The position numbers and the translations under genes were made by a program. From contig JBCDIL010000001.1 of assembly GCA_038749025.1 (NCBI GenBank), positions 1 to 64,000 on the forward strand: a stretch of 64,000 bases of DNA. Direction: 5' to 3'. Origin of the DNA: JBCAXA01 sp038749025. GTDB taxonomy: Bacteria; Pseudomonadota; Gammaproteobacteria; Steroidobacterales; Woeseiaceae. Below the pieces are notes generated by a model. It was not told where the DNA came from. It worked only from the letters and a program-made list of their open reading frames with translations, and made no database searches. Numbering within the stretch: the first letter of the stretch is position 1; the number at the start of each line of letters is the position of its first letter. Shown here piece after piece: positions 29,031-38,811 of this stretch.

Positions 29031-29952
29031 CCGTCTACTGCTCGTGCTGGTGCTTGCCGCGGCGGTCAGCAGCAACGCGAATGCTCAGAAGAAAAGTGAC
29101 GAAGTAAAGCTGACGTCCGCGCAGGTACTGGCACAAGCGACCGACGAGGACTGGCGCGATGTTGCCCCTGAAAATCTACTCGTTATGGACGTTGCCGGTT
29201 ACGAGATCATCATCGAGCTGGCGCCGACGTTCGCGCCGAAGCATATCGAGAACTTAAGGACGCTGGTCTCGCAGAAGTACTTCGACGGCTTGGCCATCGT
29301 CCGATCACAGGACAACTACGTCGTGCAGTGGGGTGACCCGGCGGCAACCCCAGACGCTGTGCGGTCGCTGGGCGACGCGCAAGAACGCCTGAAAGGTGAA
29401 TACGACCAATCAAGCCGCGCCATCGAGATGACACCGCTCGATGCAACGGACGCGTACGCCGATAAAGTGGGTTTCGTCGATGGATTTCCAGTGGCGGCAG
29501 ACCGACGAAAAATTTGGCTTGCGCACTGCTACGCGATGGTCGGCGTAGGTCGCGGTAACGAGGAAGATTCCGGAAACGCTTCGAGTCTTTACGTTGTCAC
29601 GGGGCACGCCCCGCGGCACCTTGATCGCAATGTAACGCTAATTGGACGCGTACTCGATAATGTCGAGGGGTTAAGCTCAATGCCGCGTGGCTCGGGGCCG
29701 CTCGGCTTTTACGAAAGCCCCGATAAGCCGATCAAGATCAGGTCGATCGTCCTCGCGAGCAACCTTCCGGAGGAAGAACAGCCCCGCTGGCAACGGCTGC
29801 GGACCGATACCGAAACGTTTAACGCATTGGTCGAGTCGCGCCGCACCCGCCACGAAGACTGGTTTCGTGAAAAAGTCGGCCGCATCGGCCTCTGTAACGT
29901 TCCGTTACCGACACGCCGAGCGCCGGCGTTAGAAGACGACGAGACGTCTTAG
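28987..29952 (+). CDS. Exported cyclophilin-type peptidyl-prolyl isomerase
   Basis: A 321-aa periplasmic protein with signal NRLLLVLVLAAAVSSNANA and a cyclophilin domain (YEIIIELAPTFAPKHIENLRTLVSQKYFDGLAIVRSQDNYVVQWGDP; later NASSLYVVTGHAPRHLDRNVTLIGRV). It would assist folding of exported proteins. The ATG at 28987 lies inside the M13 gene (44-bp overlap); ATG 28960, after GGAG, is also possible. Catalytic Arg position is kept in part (VRSQDNYVVQ), so activity is plausible but reduced activity cannot be excluded. Confidence 0.85.
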   Translation: MSCICRPKSGSRFGNRLLLVLVLAAAVSSNANAQKKSDEVKLTSAQVLAQATDEDWRDVAPENLLVMDVAGYEIIIELAPTFAPKHIENLRTLVSQKYFDGLAIVRSQDNYVVQWGDPAATPDAVRSLGDAQERLKGEYDQSSRAIEMTPLDATDAYADKVGFVDGFPVAADRRKIWLAHCYAMVGVGRGNEEDSGNASSLYVVTGHAPRHLDRNVTLIGRVLDNVEGLSSMPRGSGPLGFYESPDKPIKIRSIVLASNLPEEEQPRWQRLRTDTETFNALVESRRTRHEDWFREKVGRIGLCNVPLPTRRAPALEDDETS

Positions 29953-30761
29953 TCCGGCTCTTCAGCCGGCATGTGCAATCGCCCTAAAACGTCGGCGACG
30001 GGCAACGTCAATGTCTGTTCACTGCCGTCGTTGATACTGTAGTGGATAGTAACGGTTTGCGGCGCCGGGGTCACAGGCAAGAATAGGTTTAGCTGTTGCG
30101 GCTCACCGGGTTCAATCGTTTGCGGTAGCAGCGTCTGGATAGCGACAATCTCGCGATTCACGCGCCGGTTATTGCCGCTGCGAACAATGCCACCGACCGC
30201 CAGGATAGGCCCACCAATGACAATCGCGCCTGCGGCAGCCATTCCGGTTGCCGCACCAGCGCCAACGCTCGCACCGAGTGATGAATACAACCCTGCCGAT
30301 GCCAGGCCCGCCGCGGCGCCGACTGTGCCAGCGGCGCCGGCTACGACGGAGATCCCGTCGATCCCTTGCCCAGGCACCGGTTCGATCCCTTCTTTTTTGA
30401 ACCGCTTCCGAGTTGCCTTCGTTGCAGCAACCAGTTGTTCGCGTGCCGGTAGAGGCGCGTGTTTAGCGCCGAGGATGTCGACGACCGTCACGTCGACGAC
30501 TCTGACCGGTGTTGGTCCGACCGCCGCAACACGGATGATGTACTGATCCCAGTACGCATTTTTCGCCCACGTGCCAGGACCACCGGGCACAATCACCCAA
30601 TCGAGCGTAGCGTTGAGCGACTCATCGGACTGCGTTGCCAATACTTCGGCTTCGACCAAAGGCAATGGCTCTTTCAACATCTTCGACCCGCCGGCGCAGG
30701 CGCCTAGCAGCGCAGCGAGGGCAACGACGACGGCGGTACGAGTTAGGTATGACGTATTCAT
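29949..30761 (-). CDS. Lipoprotein with glycine-zipper segment
   Basis: A 270-aa lipoprotein: signal RTAVVVALAALLGAC with lipobox LGAC. The first domain is a strand-rich unit (LNATLDWVIVPGGPGTWAKNAYWDQYIIRVAAVGPTPVRVVDVTVV). Residues about 145-205 are a long Gly/Ala-rich hydrophobic glycine zipper able to insert in membrane, followed by a beta domain (QLNLFLPVTPAPQTVTIHY). Start ATG 30761; the open frame to 30797 lacks support. The stop end overlaps the cyclophilin 3' end by 4 bp (convergent). Function unknown. Confidence 0.75.
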   Translation of the reverse strand: MNTSYLTRTAVVVALAALLGACAGGSKMLKEPLPLVEAEVLATQSDESLNATLDWVIVPGGPGTWAKNAYWDQYIIRVAAVGPTPVRVVDVTVVDILGAKHAPLPAREQLVAATKATRKRFKKEGIEPVPGQGIDGISVVAGAAGTVGAAAGLASAGLYSSLGASVGAGAATGMAAAGAIVIGGPILAVGGIVRSGNNRRVNREIVAIQTLLPQTIEPGEPQQLNLFLPVTPAPQTVTIHYSINDGSEQTLTLPVADVLGRLHMPAEEPD

Positions 30762-30851
30762 GCTTCGATGCTGCCATTGACGCAATTCGAAGGGCAACTG
30801 TCGCGCGGCAGGTTCGTTATAATCGGCGGAAATTCAAGCCTCGGAGGCGTT

Positions 30852-31340
30852 ATGACGCGTGCCCTCGCCAGTTCATTCGCGCTGTTTTTATGTTGCGCTG
30901 CAGCAAATAGTGACGAAACGACAGCCATACGGTTATCGGAGCCTGTCGCCACCACCGATCGCTATGAGGACTTTGGCCAAGCATTGCCAGAGAACCCAGC
31001 GGCGCAACCGTTAGCGGCCGTGCTTGCGGCCTATTCTGGCGACAAGCAACCGGTTACCGTGACTGCACGAATCGAGCAAGTGTGCCAAAAGAAAGGCTGT
31101 TTTTTCGTCGCTCAGGATGGCGATGCGATCGCCCGAGTTACGTTTGTCGACTACAGCTTTTTCGTACCGACCGACAGCTCAGGCAAAACAGTGACGTTTG
31201 TCGGAACGATCGAGCAACATACGTTGACCGGCGATGAGGCGGCTCATATCGATGCCGACATGGGTGTTGAGAAAGACCATTACGGACCACGCTCGGAAAC
31301 TCGTTTAGTAGCCACCGCGGTTCGTATTCCACGCTCATAG
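30852..31340 (+). CDS. DUF4920 exported protein
   Basis: A 162-aa protein with signal LASSFALFLCCAAANS. The OB-fold-like domain carries VTARIEQVCQKKGCFFVAQD, the DUF4920 hallmark (C-x-K-x-G-C). The two cysteines may bind metal or a redox partner. ATG 30852 follows GGAGG by 4 nt. Role unknown. Confidence 0.85.
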   Translation: MTRALASSFALFLCCAAANSDETTAIRLSEPVATTDRYEDFGQALPENPAAQPLAAVLAAYSGDKQPVTVTARIEQVCQKKGCFFVAQDGDAIARVTFVDYSFFVPTDSSGKTVTFVGTIEQHTLTGDEAAHIDADMGVEKDHYGPRSETRLVATAVRIPRS

Positions 31341-31379
31341 CGATCTAGGCGTTGTCGCAACGAGTAACGAGGTAGTCAG

Positions 31380-31631
31380 TTGTCTGATCCGAACTGTTAT
31401 TGGCGCTCGAACTTGCGCCTCGTTAGCGTGTTACTGGTCGTTTGGTTCGTTGTCTCTTTTTTGTTTGGCATAGTTCTGGTCGAGCCACTCAATACCATCC
31501 GGCTCGGCGGCTTCAAGCTGGGGTTCTGGTTCGCCCAACAGGGATCGATCTACGTATACGTTGTTCTCGTGTTTGTGTACGCCGCACGTATGCGAACGTT
31601 AGATCGACAGCATGGCGTCGATGACGAATAA
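31380..31631 (+). CDS. DUF4212 small subunit of a sodium/solute symporter
   Basis: An 83-aa membrane protein with two helices (LVSVLLVVWFVVSFLFGIVLV and GSIYVYVVLVFVYAARM) and the N-terminal YWRSNLRL typical of DUF4212. It always pairs with the large symporter encoded next. Start is TTG 31380. Confidence 0.9.
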   Translation: MSDPNCYWRSNLRLVSVLLVVWFVVSFLFGIVLVEPLNTIRLGGFKLGFWFAQQGSIYVYVVLVFVYAARMRTLDRQHGVDDE

Positions 31632-31644
31632 GCGAGTCGCTTAG

Positions 31645-33366
31645 GTGGACCTTAAAACCCTGACCTACCTGGTCGTGGGCGCGACCTTCGCCCTTTACAT
31701 CGGTATTGCTGTTTGGGCTCGCGCTGCGACGACCAAAGACTTTTATGTCGCGGGCGGTGGCGTTCACCCCGTTGCCAACGGTATGGCAACGGCGGCGGAC
31801 TGGATGTCGGCAGCTTCGTTTATTTCCATGGCCGGCATGATCGCCTTTCTCGGCTATGGCGGATCAGTTTTCCTAATGGGCTGGACCGGTGGGTATGTCT
31901 TACTCGCGATGCTGGTCGCCCCGTACCTGCGCAAATTCGGCCGCTTTACCGTGCCGGAGTTCATCGGCGATCGGTACTATTCGAAAGCGGCCCGGATCGT
32001 GGCTGTTATCTGCTTGATCGTCGCATCGGTAACGTACGTTATCGGCCAAATGAAGGGTATCGGCGTTGCGTTCTCGCGTTTTCTCGAAGTCGACTACGGC
32101 GTCGGCTTAGCCGTCGGCATCGCTATTGTGTTTTTCTACGCCGTCATGGGCGGCATGAAAGGAATCACCTATACCCAAATCGCCCAGTACTGCGTACTAA
32201 TACTGGCTTACACGATTCCTGCGATCTTTATTTCACTGAACTTGACCGGCGTTGCGTTGCCACAAATCGGTCTTGGCGCGACGATGCTTGGCTCCGACGT
32301 CTATTTGTTGGATCGCCTCGACCAAATTGTCACTGACCTCGGCTTCGCTGAGTACACAACGACCGCTAGGCTAAGCCTAACCAACATGTTCATGTACACG
32401 TTGTCGCTAATGATCGGGACTGCCGGCCTACCCCACGTCATTATTCGCTTTTTCACTGTGCCGCGTGTGCGCGACGCTCGCTCGTCCGCCGGTTGGGCGC
32501 TGGTATTTATCGCCATCTTGTACACGACAGCGCCAGCGGTCGGCGCGATGGCACGGCTCAACTTAATCACCACGATCGAACCTGCCAGTGGTGAGAATCT
32601 GGTTTACGACGAGCGTCCGGATTGGTTCCGAAATTGGGAGAAAACGGGATTGCTCGAGTTCTCCGATAAGAACGGAGATGGTCGCGTCCAATACTCGGCT
32701 GACGCGACGGAAAACGAAATGACCAAGGTCGACCGCGACATTATCGTGTTGGCCAACCCCGAGATCGCCAAGCTACCGAACTGGGTCATCGCGCTGGTGG
32801 CCGCGGGTGGGCTCGCGGCCGCCCTATCGACAGCCGCCGGTCTCTTGCTGGCGATTTCATCGGCCATTTCTCACGACCTATTGAAAGGCGTGCTGATGCC
32901 TAACATCAGCGACCGCGCCGAGTTAAGGGCAAGCCGCCTCTCGATGGCCGGCGCTATCGCATTGGCTGGCTATTTGGGGTTCAATCCGCCCGATTTCGCG
33001 GCAGGGACTGTCGCCTTGGCATTCGGCTTAGCGGCGTCGTCGATTTTCCCAGCATTGATGATGGGAATTTTCTCAAAGCGCATTAATAAACAGGGCGCGA
33101 TCGCCGGCATGCTCGCGGGTCTCGGCGTTACGTTGCTATATGTCTTTCAGCATACCGGCATCATGTTTGTCGCTAGCACGTCTTTCCTCGGTAGCATGTC
33201 CCCAAATTGGTTTTTCGGGATAGAACCCAATGCGTTTGGCGCCGTCGGAGCGATTGTGAACTTTGCCGTCGCTATCGTTGTGTCGCGGCTTGGCGCAGCG
33301 CCGCCCGTTGAAGTGCAACAGCTCGTTGAGAGCATTCGCGTGCCCGGTAACACCGAAGCGGCGTAG
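31645..33366 (+). CDS. Sodium:solute symporter (acetate-permease-like)
   Basis: A 573-aa inner-membrane transporter of the SSS family with about 13 helices. Landmarks: DFYVAGGGVHPVANGMATAADWMSAASFI, GYVLLAMLVAPYLRKFGRFTVPEFIGDRY, YAVMGGMKGITYTQIAQYCVL, TAGLPHVIIRFFTVPRVRDAR, AALSTAAGLLLAISSAISHDL. A 60-residue polar insertion (about 320-375) interrupts the helices and includes DKNGDGRVQYSAD, which looks like a calcium-binding loop. The GTG start lies 13 bp after the DUF4212 gene. The likely substrate is a short-chain organic acid. Confidence 0.92.
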   Translation: MDLKTLTYLVVGATFALYIGIAVWARAATTKDFYVAGGGVHPVANGMATAADWMSAASFISMAGMIAFLGYGGSVFLMGWTGGYVLLAMLVAPYLRKFGRFTVPEFIGDRYYSKAARIVAVICLIVASVTYVIGQMKGIGVAFSRFLEVDYGVGLAVGIAIVFFYAVMGGMKGITYTQIAQYCVLILAYTIPAIFISLNLTGVALPQIGLGATMLGSDVYLLDRLDQIVTDLGFAEYTTTARLSLTNMFMYTLSLMIGTAGLPHVIIRFFTVPRVRDARSSAGWALVFIAILYTTAPAVGAMARLNLITTIEPASGENLVYDERPDWFRNWEKTGLLEFSDKNGDGRVQYSADATENEMTKVDRDIIVLANPEIAKLPNWVIALVAAGGLAAALSTAAGLLLAISSAISHDLLKGVLMPNISDRAELRASRLSMAGAIALAGYLGFNPPDFAAGTVALAFGLAASSIFPALMMGIFSKRINKQGAIAGMLAGLGVTLLYVFQHTGIMFVASTSFLGSMSPNWFFGIEPNAFGAVGAIVNFAVAIVVSRLGAAPPVEVQQLVESIRVPGNTEAA

Positions 33367-33390
33367 CGGCGCTGCACGGTACGAACTGCG

Positions 33391-33840
33391 GTGTGGAAGA
33401 ATCCGCATGTCGTTGGCGCGTTGCTCGCAGCGCCAGTCCTTGCCCTACTCGCCTACTTTGCTGTCGACGCTGTGGTCCGTGAACCGGCCAAACCGGCTGC
33501 AGCAGGCGCAAGCTATCCCCTTGTCGCCGCCCCGAATTGCCGTCGTCGCAACGGCCAATGTCAACTGCGCAATGCGCAGTTGCGTATCGATTTAGTGACC
33601 ACGCCGTCAGACAACGGTGTGGTGACACTGGAACTAACGTCGACGAACGCGTTCGATGGTGTGTTTATTGGCGACGGCACTGCTGATGCTAAACCAAAAC
33701 CGTTCAATCGGATTGGACCGAAGCGGTGGACGGTTCGACTACCGTCGTCCATTGACACCGGCGAACTAAAATTCGTGGCGATCGCAAACAACACATCGTT
33801 TTATGCAGAACTACCGGCAGAATTTACTGGGCCGGATTAG
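33391..33840 (+). CDS. Membrane-anchored hypothetical protein
   Basis: A 149-aa protein with one N-terminal helix (VVGALLAAPVLALLAYFAVDAVV) and a periplasmic beta domain (CQLRNAQLRIDLVTTPSDNGVVTLELTSTNAFDGVFIG, RWTVRLPSSIDTGELKFVAI). It has cysteines in CRRRNGQC. GTG start, 24 bp after the symporter gene, so perhaps the same operon. Family not recognised. Confidence 0.7.
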   Translation: MWKNPHVVGALLAAPVLALLAYFAVDAVVREPAKPAAAGASYPLVAAPNCRRRNGQCQLRNAQLRIDLVTTPSDNGVVTLELTSTNAFDGVFIGDGTADAKPKPFNRIGPKRWTVRLPSSIDTGELKFVAIANNTSFYAELPAEFTGPD

Positions 33841-34095
33841 TTTTCAGCGCTCTGACGCGGTCAAAGAAACTGCCGGTGTCCTATCGCTGGTGCCGAACAC
33901 CGACATGGCGAACCCACCAAGATCGGCAAAAGCCGTTCCGCATTGGCCGCGTCATCACGAAAGACACGTACCGCCACCTTGACCTCGCGTAACGATTGCA
34001 ACAACGTGGCGCGCCCATTAAAGATTTTTAACGTGACGGACGCAGCACCAAGCGGCGTACAATGTTGGCGTTTTCCGACGCCAGCGTCGTAGGCC

Positions 34096-34767
34096 GTGAA
34101 TATTCTTATTGCTGAAGATGACCTCGAAGTCAGTTCCTATGTTGCTAAGGGATTACGAGAAGCTGGCCATAGCGTTCAAGTCGTTGACGACGGTGACACC
34201 GCACTGATCGAGGCTTCGCATGGCAGCTTTGACGTGCTTGTTCTCGACCGGATGCTGCCAGGCCTCGATGGCCTCAGTATCGTGAAAGCGCTGCGCGCGA
34301 CCGGCAACACCTCACCGGTACTGATCGTGAGTGCGTTAGGGGAAGTCGATCATCGTGTGGAGGGTCTTAGAGCCGGCTCCGATGATTACCTGACTAAACC
34401 GTTTGCATTTAGCGAAGTTCTCGCGCGCGTCGAGGCATTAGGTCGCCGGCGAAATACCACAAGCGATGCGCCCACGTTGCAAGTAGCAGATCTCAAGCTC
34501 GATCGCTTGGCACGATGCGCGCACCGAGGCGGTTTGTTAATCGACTTGTTACCGCGCGAATACGCGTTACTGGAGTACTTGATGGACCATACGGGGCAAG
34601 TTGTCACGCGTACGATGCTCCTTGAAAAACTCTGGGGTCTTAACTTCGACCCACAAACCAATATCGTCGATGTCCATATATCGCGGTTACGACAGAAAAT
34701 CGATAAAGGCTACGACAAAGCGCTCATTCATACGGTGCGCGGTATGGGCTATGTCATCCGCGACTGA
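34096..34767 (+). CDS. OmpR-family response regulator
   Basis: A 223-aa regulator. Receiver: AEDD (7-10 region), D in VLVLDRMLPGLDGLS near 51, K in YLTKPF near 101. C-terminal winged helix: LKLDRLARCAHRGGLLIDLLPREYALLEYLMDHTGQVVTRTMLLEKLW to VDVHISRLRQKIDKGYDKALIHTVRGMGYVI. GTG start. Its end overlaps the histidine kinase start by 17 bp. Similar to copper- and stress-responsive CopR/CusR-like regulators, but targets are unknown. Confidence 0.94.
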   Translation: MNILIAEDDLEVSSYVAKGLREAGHSVQVVDDGDTALIEASHGSFDVLVLDRMLPGLDGLSIVKALRATGNTSPVLIVSALGEVDHRVEGLRAGSDDYLTKPFAFSEVLARVEALGRRRNTTSDAPTLQVADLKLDRLARCAHRGGLLIDLLPREYALLEYLMDHTGQVVTRTMLLEKLWGLNFDPQTNIVDVHISRLRQKIDKGYDKALIHTVRGMGYVIRD

Positions 34768-36457
34768 ACTGCCGCTGTATCGGAGTTCGAGTTTTCAACT
34801 CGCCATTCTGCTAACCCTTGTTATCTGGGGCATCTCAGCCAGTATTGCCATTGCCGTCGTCGCCCTCACCGAGCGGACATTGCTTAACCGTGTAAGCCAA
34901 TCGATTGACGATGAAGTATCGGCACTGATCGACGTGACTCGCAACGACGACATAGAGCTGTGGGATTGGTTCGATGAGGACATTCAGCGCATGCTTATCG
35001 ATACGGAATCGTTACACGCGCTCGAACCGGAAGCACACCTAACGGCCTACATTAGCGACTTGCGCGATATCGTCGCGAGTCCGGATGCCACCGCCAGTGC
35101 TGACGCCAATGCCAGATTGTATTTACTAGGCGTCGACGGCGACTTTGAGCCAGCGCGTTGGTTTGGCGAACTCTACATAGCGCTGCTTTTTGAAGAAGTA
35201 CCGGACGAGCTTCGAGAAGACTTGTCTGACACCGTCGAACGTCAACTCCGACGGCTTCCGGTAGGAAAGCGCTGGGCAACAATGACACCAAGCGCTAGGT
35301 TGCAAATTCTGGTGGATGCGCTGCTGAGAGAACCGTATGCGGACGAGCGTTGTGTTGTTGTATTGGATAATCGTACAGCCGCAGACAGTACGGTCTTGTT
35401 AGACAATCCAGTTGTTTCGCGAAACGGATTTTTCGTTCTGGAGCTAGCGCCCCACTCCGTACTGGAAGCTCGGCAAAGACGTTGCTGGGTGCGACAACTG
35501 TCGCTACCTGATAACCGTGTGTTGCTGATTGGTCGCGTTGAAACAGAACTGGTTGACGCCGTTCAGACGATTCGACGTTGGCGAAACATGGCCATCGTAG
35601 TGAGCCTGTTGATTGCGATTGCGCTCGGGGCATTGCTAGGTCGACGTATTTTCGCGCGGTTGCATGATATCAATGCGCTGACGGCTGAAATCCGCGCCGG
35701 AAATCTCGAACGACGGTTACGTGTTAGCGAGCGCCGCGACGATTTCGACACGCTGAGTGAAAACATCAACGCTATGCTCGATCAGATCACACAGTTAATG
35801 GATGGCGTAAAACAGGTGTCGGACAACATTGCCCATGATTTACGAACTCCACTAACCCGGCTACGCAACCGCATCGAGCAACTGACACTCGTTGACAGCC
35901 CAAGACGCGAGGACGTGGTCGTACTCGCCGAACAAGCAGATGGCGTCTTAGCGACGTTTACCGCGTTACTACGAATTGCCCAATTAGAGCGGGGCAGCCG
36001 ACGACGGCACTTCATTTCGTTCGACATGGTTGCTGTGCTCCGCGAAGTCGTTGACCTTTACGACGTCGTATTTGCGGAGCACGGGACTGTGTTATCAGCG
36101 ACATTGCCTGACCCATTCACGGTCCACGGTGATCGCGACTTGTGGATGCAAGCATTTACGAATCTGCTCGAGAACTGCCTAAAGTACGCACCCGATAGCA
36201 CCGCCGTTACAATTACCGTCACAGCCATAGGCCAACGGTGGCGAATCGATGTTCGCGACCAAGGGCCCGGCGTACCGGACCATGCCCTCGGTCAGTTAAC
36301 TGAGCGCTTCTATCGAGTCAACGCCGACCGGACACTTCCAGGCACAGGGCTTGGGCTAGCGCTCGTCGCTGCCGTTTGCCAGCTCCACGATGCCGAACTG
36401 ACGTTTATTAATGATGGTGGCCTTATCGCGCGAATCACGATCAAAAACACGGTGTAA
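34751..36457 (+). CDS. Sensor histidine kinase with large periplasmic domain
   Basis: A 568-aa kinase. Helix 1 at about 15-40 (LAILLTLVIWGISASIAIAVVAL), a periplasmic sensor of roughly 230 residues, helix 2 near 275-295 (MAIVVSLLIAIALGALLG), HAMP, HisKA with H in VSDNIAHDLRTPLTRLRN, HATPase with N-box FTNLLENCLKYAPDS, DQGPGVPD and GTGLGLALV. ATG 34751 overlaps the regulator gene; the frame upstream is a shadow. The periplasmic part shows no recognisable ligand fold. Confidence 0.93.
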   Translation: MSSATELPLYRSSSFQLAILLTLVIWGISASIAIAVVALTERTLLNRVSQSIDDEVSALIDVTRNDDIELWDWFDEDIQRMLIDTESLHALEPEAHLTAYISDLRDIVASPDATASADANARLYLLGVDGDFEPARWFGELYIALLFEEVPDELREDLSDTVERQLRRLPVGKRWATMTPSARLQILVDALLREPYADERCVVVLDNRTAADSTVLLDNPVVSRNGFFVLELAPHSVLEARQRRCWVRQLSLPDNRVLLIGRVETELVDAVQTIRRWRNMAIVVSLLIAIALGALLGRRIFARLHDINALTAEIRAGNLERRLRVSERRDDFDTLSENINAMLDQITQLMDGVKQVSDNIAHDLRTPLTRLRNRIEQLTLVDSPRREDVVVLAEQADGVLATFTALLRIAQLERGSRRRHFISFDMVAVLREVVDLYDVVFAEHGTVLSATLPDPFTVHGDRDLWMQAFTNLLENCLKYAPDSTAVTITVTAIGQRWRIDVRDQGPGVPDHALGQLTERFYRVNADRTLPGTGLGLALVAAVCQLHDAELTFINDGGLIARITIKNTV

Positions 36458-36569
36458 CCGAGGTACCTTGGTACGGCTCTTTGTTTGCCAAAGACTTGGG
36501 GCGATAGCGGCGACCATTCGTGGAGCAAGCGCATCTAGCATTAGACGAGCCGCTTAATGACCGCTAACC

Positions 36570-37568
36570 ATGGATCATCGACTGTCACTGATACCGATCG
36601 GACTTTTGCTTTCATGCGACGCACTCGCCGACGCGCCTGACGACAGTGACGTGTTCGCGCTCGCGCGGGCCGCGGTCACCTTATCGCGCGAGGAGGAGGC
36701 AACTAGCGTTTGGCCCGGCATGGCTGAGTTGGACGAAGGGTTCGTTATCGTAACGCCGGATTACGAGACGGCGTATTGCTTTGACGCAGCACCCGGGTTT
36801 GTCCTGACCACGGAAATCGATAGCCTGGACTGCAAAGCGCATCGAAGGAAGCGCATTTTTCCGCAACAGATACAAGCCAGCCTCAACCTCTTTGGTGCAG
36901 AGGAAACGGTTATGACATCCGGCCCTGGCGCGCTCGGGCAAACACTTACCGATTGGCAATTACTGTTCATCCACGAGCGCTTTCACCAGTGGCAAAGCAC
37001 GCTCCCGGACTATGCGGTAACGGTCAGCGCATTGGACCTTGCGGGTGACGACGACACCGGGATGTGGATGCTTACCTACCCGTTCCCCTACGACGGACCG
37101 GCGGTAAATGAACGCTTCGCCGAATTGGGCCGCGAATTAGCAAGATTATTCGCAGCAAAGGAGTTATCGCCAAAAGACATCGACCGGTACCGATCGCTCC
37201 GCGAAAAGGCTTTTGCCACGCTTAGCGACGCGGAACGTCGCTACGCTGAGTTTCAGCTTTGGAAGGAGGGTGCGGCGCGCTGGACCGAATTGGCCGTTGC
37301 TGACGTCTTGGCCAACAGCGAGCTAACCGACACTCAGCGCTTCGCTGCCGCCGCTGATGCTCGACGCGGGCAGATTCAGGAAATACTGAACAAACACTCA
37401 TTCGCAAGCGCCCAGCGCGGCCTGTTCTACGCTTTGGGCGCCGCCGAATGGGAGCTCGTTGAGCGAATCGACCCCACCTGGCGCGAACGCTATGGCGATA
37501 CCGCGCGCTTCGTTATGGATAGCGCCCTTACCGGCGACGGTGACTGCCGCTCAGTTGCCGGGTGTTAG
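36570..37568 (+). CDS. Exported putative zinc peptidase (HExxH) of unknown family
   Basis: A 332-aa protein with signal LSLIPIGLLLSCDALA. Residues around 135 read LLFIHERFHQWQ, a classical HExxH zinc signature within a helix; KEGAARWTELA at about 225-235 offers a downstream glutamate as third ligand. It could therefore be a gluzincin-type peptidase. I do not recognise the family. Cysteines C62/C76 and the C-terminal pair could form disulphides. Its 3' end overlaps the convergent dehydrogenase gene by 18 bp. Confidence 0.75.
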   Translation: MDHRLSLIPIGLLLSCDALADAPDDSDVFALARAAVTLSREEEATSVWPGMAELDEGFVIVTPDYETAYCFDAAPGFVLTTEIDSLDCKAHRRKRIFPQQIQASLNLFGAEETVMTSGPGALGQTLTDWQLLFIHERFHQWQSTLPDYAVTVSALDLAGDDDTGMWMLTYPFPYDGPAVNERFAELGRELARLFAAKELSPKDIDRYRSLREKAFATLSDAERRYAEFQLWKEGAARWTELAVADVLANSELTDTQRFAAAADARRGQIQEILNKHSFASAQRGLFYALGAAEWELVERIDPTWRERYGDTARFVMDSALTGDGDCRSVAGC

Positions 37569-38663
37569 TTTCAACAATCGACCGAGGTCACCGTCTTCCA
37601 GTACCCAGATCGCACCATTCGGGCCCTGCTCTATTTCGCGAATACGCTTGCCCATCGAATAGCGCTCGATCTCTTCGGCGTTATCGTCGCCCAAACGTAC
37701 CCGCACAATTGACTGCGACGACAAGCCGCCGATAAACCCGTTGTCTTTGAAGTCCGCGAATAAATCGCCGTCATAGATCATGAAACCGGCCGGTGAAATT
37801 GCCGGCACCCAATAGGTCTTAGGCGCCTCAAGATCGGGACGCGTATCGTGGTCCGGGATCGACTTACCGCTGTAGTGATCGCCGTTAGAGACCAGCGGAT
37901 AACCGTAATTCTTGGTCGGTATAACGAGGTTAAGTTCATCGCCGTGGCGTGGACCCATCTCGTGATTCCACAGACGACCCCTATTGTCGAACGCCAGACC
38001 AAGCGGGTTACGGTGACCCAGCGACCAAATCTCAGCGGTAACGCCGCCTTGGTCGAAATACGGGTTGTCTTGCGGAATGTCACCGTCGGGATGTAAGCGA
38101 ATGATCTTGCCGAGATTACTCTGCATGTCCTGCGAAGGATCAAATTTTTGCCGCTCGCCGGACGAGATGAATAGATATTGGTCGTCGGAAAACGCGAGAC
38201 GATGACCATAGTGACCGCGGCCGGTAACTTTCGGGACTTGGCGCCAAATAACCTGCGGATCGATTAATTCGGCATCGCCGTCATCAGCCGACAAGAGTGC
38301 TGTTGCGACGGCTGCACCACGGGTGTCACCGTCGCCGGCTTCTGCGTAGCTGTAATAGATGCGTTTTGAGCGCTCGTAGTCGGGACTCAGGATGACGTCG
38401 CCGAGCCCACCTTGACCGCCGAAGTCGACATCAGGCAGCCCGCTGACCTCGCCAAGTACCGTACCGTCGGTGGCGACGATGAGCATCTCGCCTGGCTTGC
38501 GGGTGATCAACAGGTGGCCATTCGGCAGAAACGTCATGGCCCACGGTTGATCGATCGTGACGATCGGTTCAACGTCAAACGGCCACTCGTCGGCACTGAT
38601 ACCTTGCGATTCGGCGCCACACGCTGCCAACAGCGCGCTCGCAAACACCCATACACGTTTCAT
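37551..38663 (-). CDS. PQQ-dependent sugar dehydrogenase-like lipoprotein
   Basis: A 370-aa six-bladed beta-propeller of the glucose/sorbosone dehydrogenase (YliI-like) family. N-terminus VWVFASALLAAC gives a lipobox. Landmarks: IDQPWAMTFLPNGHLLITRKPG, GGQGGLGDVILSPDY, GHYGHRLAFSDD, IWSLGHRNPLGLAFD, HEMGPRHGDELNLV, YGYPLVSNGDHY, YWVPAISPAGFMIYDG. Uses PQQ and calcium for aldose oxidation in the periplasm. ATG 38663 follows GGAGAGAAG. Confidence 0.92.
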   Translation of the reverse strand: MKRVWVFASALLAACGAESQGISADEWPFDVEPIVTIDQPWAMTFLPNGHLLITRKPGEMLIVATDGTVLGEVSGLPDVDFGGQGGLGDVILSPDYERSKRIYYSYAEAGDGDTRGAAVATALLSADDGDAELIDPQVIWRQVPKVTGRGHYGHRLAFSDDQYLFISSGERQKFDPSQDMQSNLGKIIRLHPDGDIPQDNPYFDQGGVTAEIWSLGHRNPLGLAFDNRGRLWNHEMGPRHGDELNLVIPTKNYGYPLVSNGDHYSGKSIPDHDTRPDLEAPKTYWVPAISPAGFMIYDGDLFADFKDNGFIGGLSSQSIVRVRLGDDNAEEIERYSMGKRIREIEQGPNGAIWVLEDGDLGRLLKLTPGN

Positions 38664-38811
38664 GCGTCTTCTCTCCATGACCACCGGATTCGGTGGCCTC
38701 GCAATAAGTTTAGCTGACCCAGCTCACAGTTTTACTAACGGTTCGTCGCAAACGCCGTGCGCTGCGAACCGGTTCACAGCGGCTCGCCACCCAGCACGGT
38801 CAGATCGACGG

